Positions 5,562-7,178 of a DNA stretch of 7,178 nucleotides are shown one piece after another. The notes below the pieces were generated by a model that saw only the letters and a list, made by a program, of their open reading frames with translations, was not told the origin of the DNA and searched no databases. How positions within the stretch are numbered: position 1 is the stretch's first letter; the number at the start of each line of letters is the position of its first letter. The position numbers were made by a program, and so were the translations under genes. Source of the stretch: an uncultured Flavobacteriales bacterium (GTDB taxonomy: Bacteria; Bacteroidota; Bacteroidia; Flavobacteriales_D; Crocinitomicaceae); assembly GCA_903899795.1 (NCBI GenBank), contig CAIUKX010000600.1, forward strand, positions 1 through 7,178, read 5' to 3'.

Positions 5562-6877
5562 TGTATTTGTTTTTGATTTTTTCCGGATTTATTCGTGCTC
5601 AGGAAAACGTTTCTTACGCTTCAATAGATAGAGCGACTTACGTTGAATACATGAATAATGACTTTAAAGGAATCAAAAAAACGGGAAGAAAAGCGCTGAG
5701 TGATCATATTGATTTCTATTACATGAGAATGCGGTTGGGAATCATTGGCTACAATCACAAAGAATATGAATATGCGACACCTCATTTCGAGGAAGCCTAT
5801 CGAATGAATCCTGCCGATACAATTACTCAGGAATATTTGTATTACGCCTATTTGTTTAGCGGTCGCACGGAAAATGCAGAAGCTTTGGCTTTGAAACTAT
5901 CCTCTACGATGCAGCAAAAACTAGGCTATAAACAAAAAAGATTGGATAATTTATCGATTGGTTTTGTGGGATATTTGAATAAAAATATTGGTACCAATAC
6001 TTCGAAAGACTATGTAGGAACAACTTATAAAAGAGGGGAGGCTGACTTGAATGGAAATACCTTTGGTGAAAGTGTTATGATTCAAAGTACTTGGAATGCC
6101 AGAATTCATTTTTACAATAAGTTAACAGTCTACCAAACCAATACGATGGGGATTGAGCAATTTTCCACACCTCCAGTAAAACATTCGGAGTTATATAAGA
6201 ATCGACAATATCAGTACAATTGGGCTGGTTCTTATACAACGAAAAGCGGTTTTATGTTTGGAGTGGGGGGAGCATTTTTTCAAACCAATACATCTGATTT
6301 ACTATCAAAACCACCGGCTGTACAGATGCCTGGAGCTCAGATTACTTTTAAGGAGCATGATACAACGTATAACAATCACCTTGTTTCTTTCACTTTTGGA
6401 AAGCGGTTGAAATACATCTATCCAAGTGTTTCGTATACGGTTTCAAATTTATATGGTCTGAAACAGTCTCAGGAAGAGTTTTTATTGACCTACTATCCTT
6501 TGGGAAATGTCAATTTATATGGAACAACTGCTTATGCATTAATTGATAATAATGGGACAAATCAAACGGTTTTCAGTCAGAAAATCGGATTCAAATGCTT
6601 TGATTGGCTGTGGTTCGAAGGAAAATATTCTACAGGAAATCATAGTAATTACATGACAAACAGCGGTTTTGTTTCCTTTAACACCTTGGATCCTGTGAAA
6701 ATGCATGCAAGTTTGGATGTTCATTTTTTTGTCAGGCGAACTGAATTCGTTCTCGGTTATTCTTTTCAGACCAGACAGGCTAAATACACACAATACACTG
6801 CACCAACAACATCTACAGTAACAAACTATAATTATTCTAGTAACAATTTAATATGTACAATCAAATGGAATTTCTAA
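5549..6877 (+). CDS. Outer-membrane beta-barrel protein with N-terminal TPR-like region (YaiO-like)
   Basis: This 442-residue exported protein begins with a signal peptide MRKIVYLFLIFSGFIRAQ, likely cut after residue 18. Residues about 28-125 are helical with TPR spacing: one clear unit is YATPHFEEAYRMNPAD (75-90), followed by YLYYAYLFSGRTENAEAL. From about 130 to the end the sequence alternates aromatic/hydrophobic and polar residues in many short strands with Y/F/G-rich turns, and ends in LICTIKWNF. The terminal Phe is the usual signature of an outer-membrane barrel. The TPR-plus-barrel layout resembles Bacteroidota proteins named YaiO-family, though I recognise this by architecture more than by motif. 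The start overlaps the transporter/peptidase stop by 13 nt. It could form the outer-membrane exit or receptor of the system, with the TPR region in the periplasm as a docking surface (inference). Confidence 0.75.
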   Translation: MRKIVYLFLIFSGFIRAQENVSYASIDRATYVEYMNNDFKGIKKTGRKALSDHIDFYYMRMRLGIIGYNHKEYEYATPHFEEAYRMNPADTITQEYLYYAYLFSGRTENAEALALKLSSTMQQKLGYKQKRLDNLSIGFVGYLNKNIGTNTSKDYVGTTYKRGEADLNGNTFGESVMIQSTWNARIHFYNKLTVYQTNTMGIEQFSTPPVKHSELYKNRQYQYNWAGSYTTKSGFMFGVGGAFFQTNTSDLLSKPPAVQMPGAQITFKEHDTTYNNHLVSFTFGKRLKYIYPSVSYTVSNLYGLKQSQEEFLLTYYPLGNVNLYGTTAYALIDNNGTNQTVFSQKIGFKCFDWLWFEGKYSTGNHSNYMTNSGFVSFNTLDPVKMHASLDVHFFVRRTEFVLGYSFQTRQAKYTQYTAPTTSTVTNYNYSSNNLICTIKWNF

Positions 6878-7178
6878 AGAAAACCTTAATCGCAATTTCT
6901 ATTATTTTTGCTTTTCAAACGTTTGCTCAGGATAATAAGGCATTGCAAACAGCTTTCAGTAAAAGTTATGCTTACGAAGCTAAATATCAGTACGATGATG
7001 CTATAAAAGCCATCAAAGAAGTATACAATGAAAAATCATATCCGATGAATTTACGTTTGGGGTGGTTGAATTATTTGGTAAAGAATTATCAATATTCAGT
7101 GAATTACTACCAAAAAGCAATCGCACTAATGCCAGCTGCAGCGGAACCGCTTTGGGGAATTGTGAGTCCGCAAGCTGC
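6865..7178 (+). CDS. Secreted TPR protein, 5' part only
   Basis: The frame runs open to the right edge, giving 104 codons. I chose the ATG at 6865 because it gives a normal signal peptide (MEFLKKTLIAISIIFAFQTFAQ, cut after residue 22) and overlaps the preceding gene by 13 nt, the same overlap as at the previous junction; an in-frame ATG at 6853 would add four residues (MYNQ). The mature part is helical with TPR-like units: YQYDDAIKAIKEVYNEKSYP (41-60), then RLGWLNYLVKNYQYSVNYYQ and KAIALMPAAAEPLWG (64-98). The region 58-92 resembles residues 56-90 of the upstream barrel protein. It is likely periplasmic and part of the same operon. The remainder, which could be longer TPR or another barrel, is not visible. 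Confidence 0.75.
   Translation, partial: MEFLKKTLIAISIIFAFQTFAQDNKALQTAFSKSYAYEAKYQYDDAIKAIKEVYNEKSYPMNLRLGWLNYLVKNYQYSVNYYQKAIALMPAAAEPLWGIVSPQA

Overview
The window looks like chromosomal DNA from an AT-rich member of the Bacteroidota, most likely Flavobacteriales. The clues are A-rich leader sequences without Shine-Dalgarno motifs, signal peptides ending in 'AQ', an outer-membrane barrel ending in Phe, and codon use rich in A/T. A genus close to Fluviicola/Crocinitomicaceae would fit, but that is only an impression.

Layout: (1) positions 1-230, minus strand, hold the first 76 codons of a 1-Cys (Prx6-type) peroxiredoxin, a housekeeping neighbour transcribed away from the rest. (2) Positions 231-542 are a divergent intergenic region. 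It contains three direct repeats at an exact 21-bp period (TCAnTnnCCGATA) just upstream of a weak Bacteroidota-type -7 element, so it may be an activator-dependent promoter. A short reading frame on the minus strand may be a decayed gene end. (3) Positions 543-7178 are a plus-strand run of six genes with tight or overlapping junctions: a PqqD-like small protein, an ATP-grasp ligase, a fold-type III PLP decarboxylase related to diaminopimelate decarboxylase, a urea-transporter-like membrane domain fused to an M23 metallopeptidase and an unknown C-terminal domain, an outer-membrane beta-barrel with an N-terminal TPR-like region, and the start of a secreted TPR protein cut by the window end. Overlaps are 8, 13 and 13 nt. 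Two gaps, of 106 and 91 bp, separate the decarboxylase from its neighbours, and the second contains a long RNA-type hairpin.

How they may work together (inference): the first three genes look like cytoplasmic small-molecule or peptide synthesis (carrier/recognition protein, ATP-dependent amide ligase, amino-acid decarboxylase). The last three look like an inner-membrane channel with an attached peptidase and an envelope/outer-membrane part. The decarboxylase and M23 families both handle diaminopimelate or murein-like peptides, so a system that makes, modifies or recycles a DAP- or lysine-like peptide product and moves it across the envelope is a reasonable hypothesis. No radical-SAM enzyme or precursor peptide is visible in the window, so this is not a standard PqqD-dependent RiPP cluster. 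The grouping is the most interesting feature here. I cannot verify from sequence alone whether it has been described.
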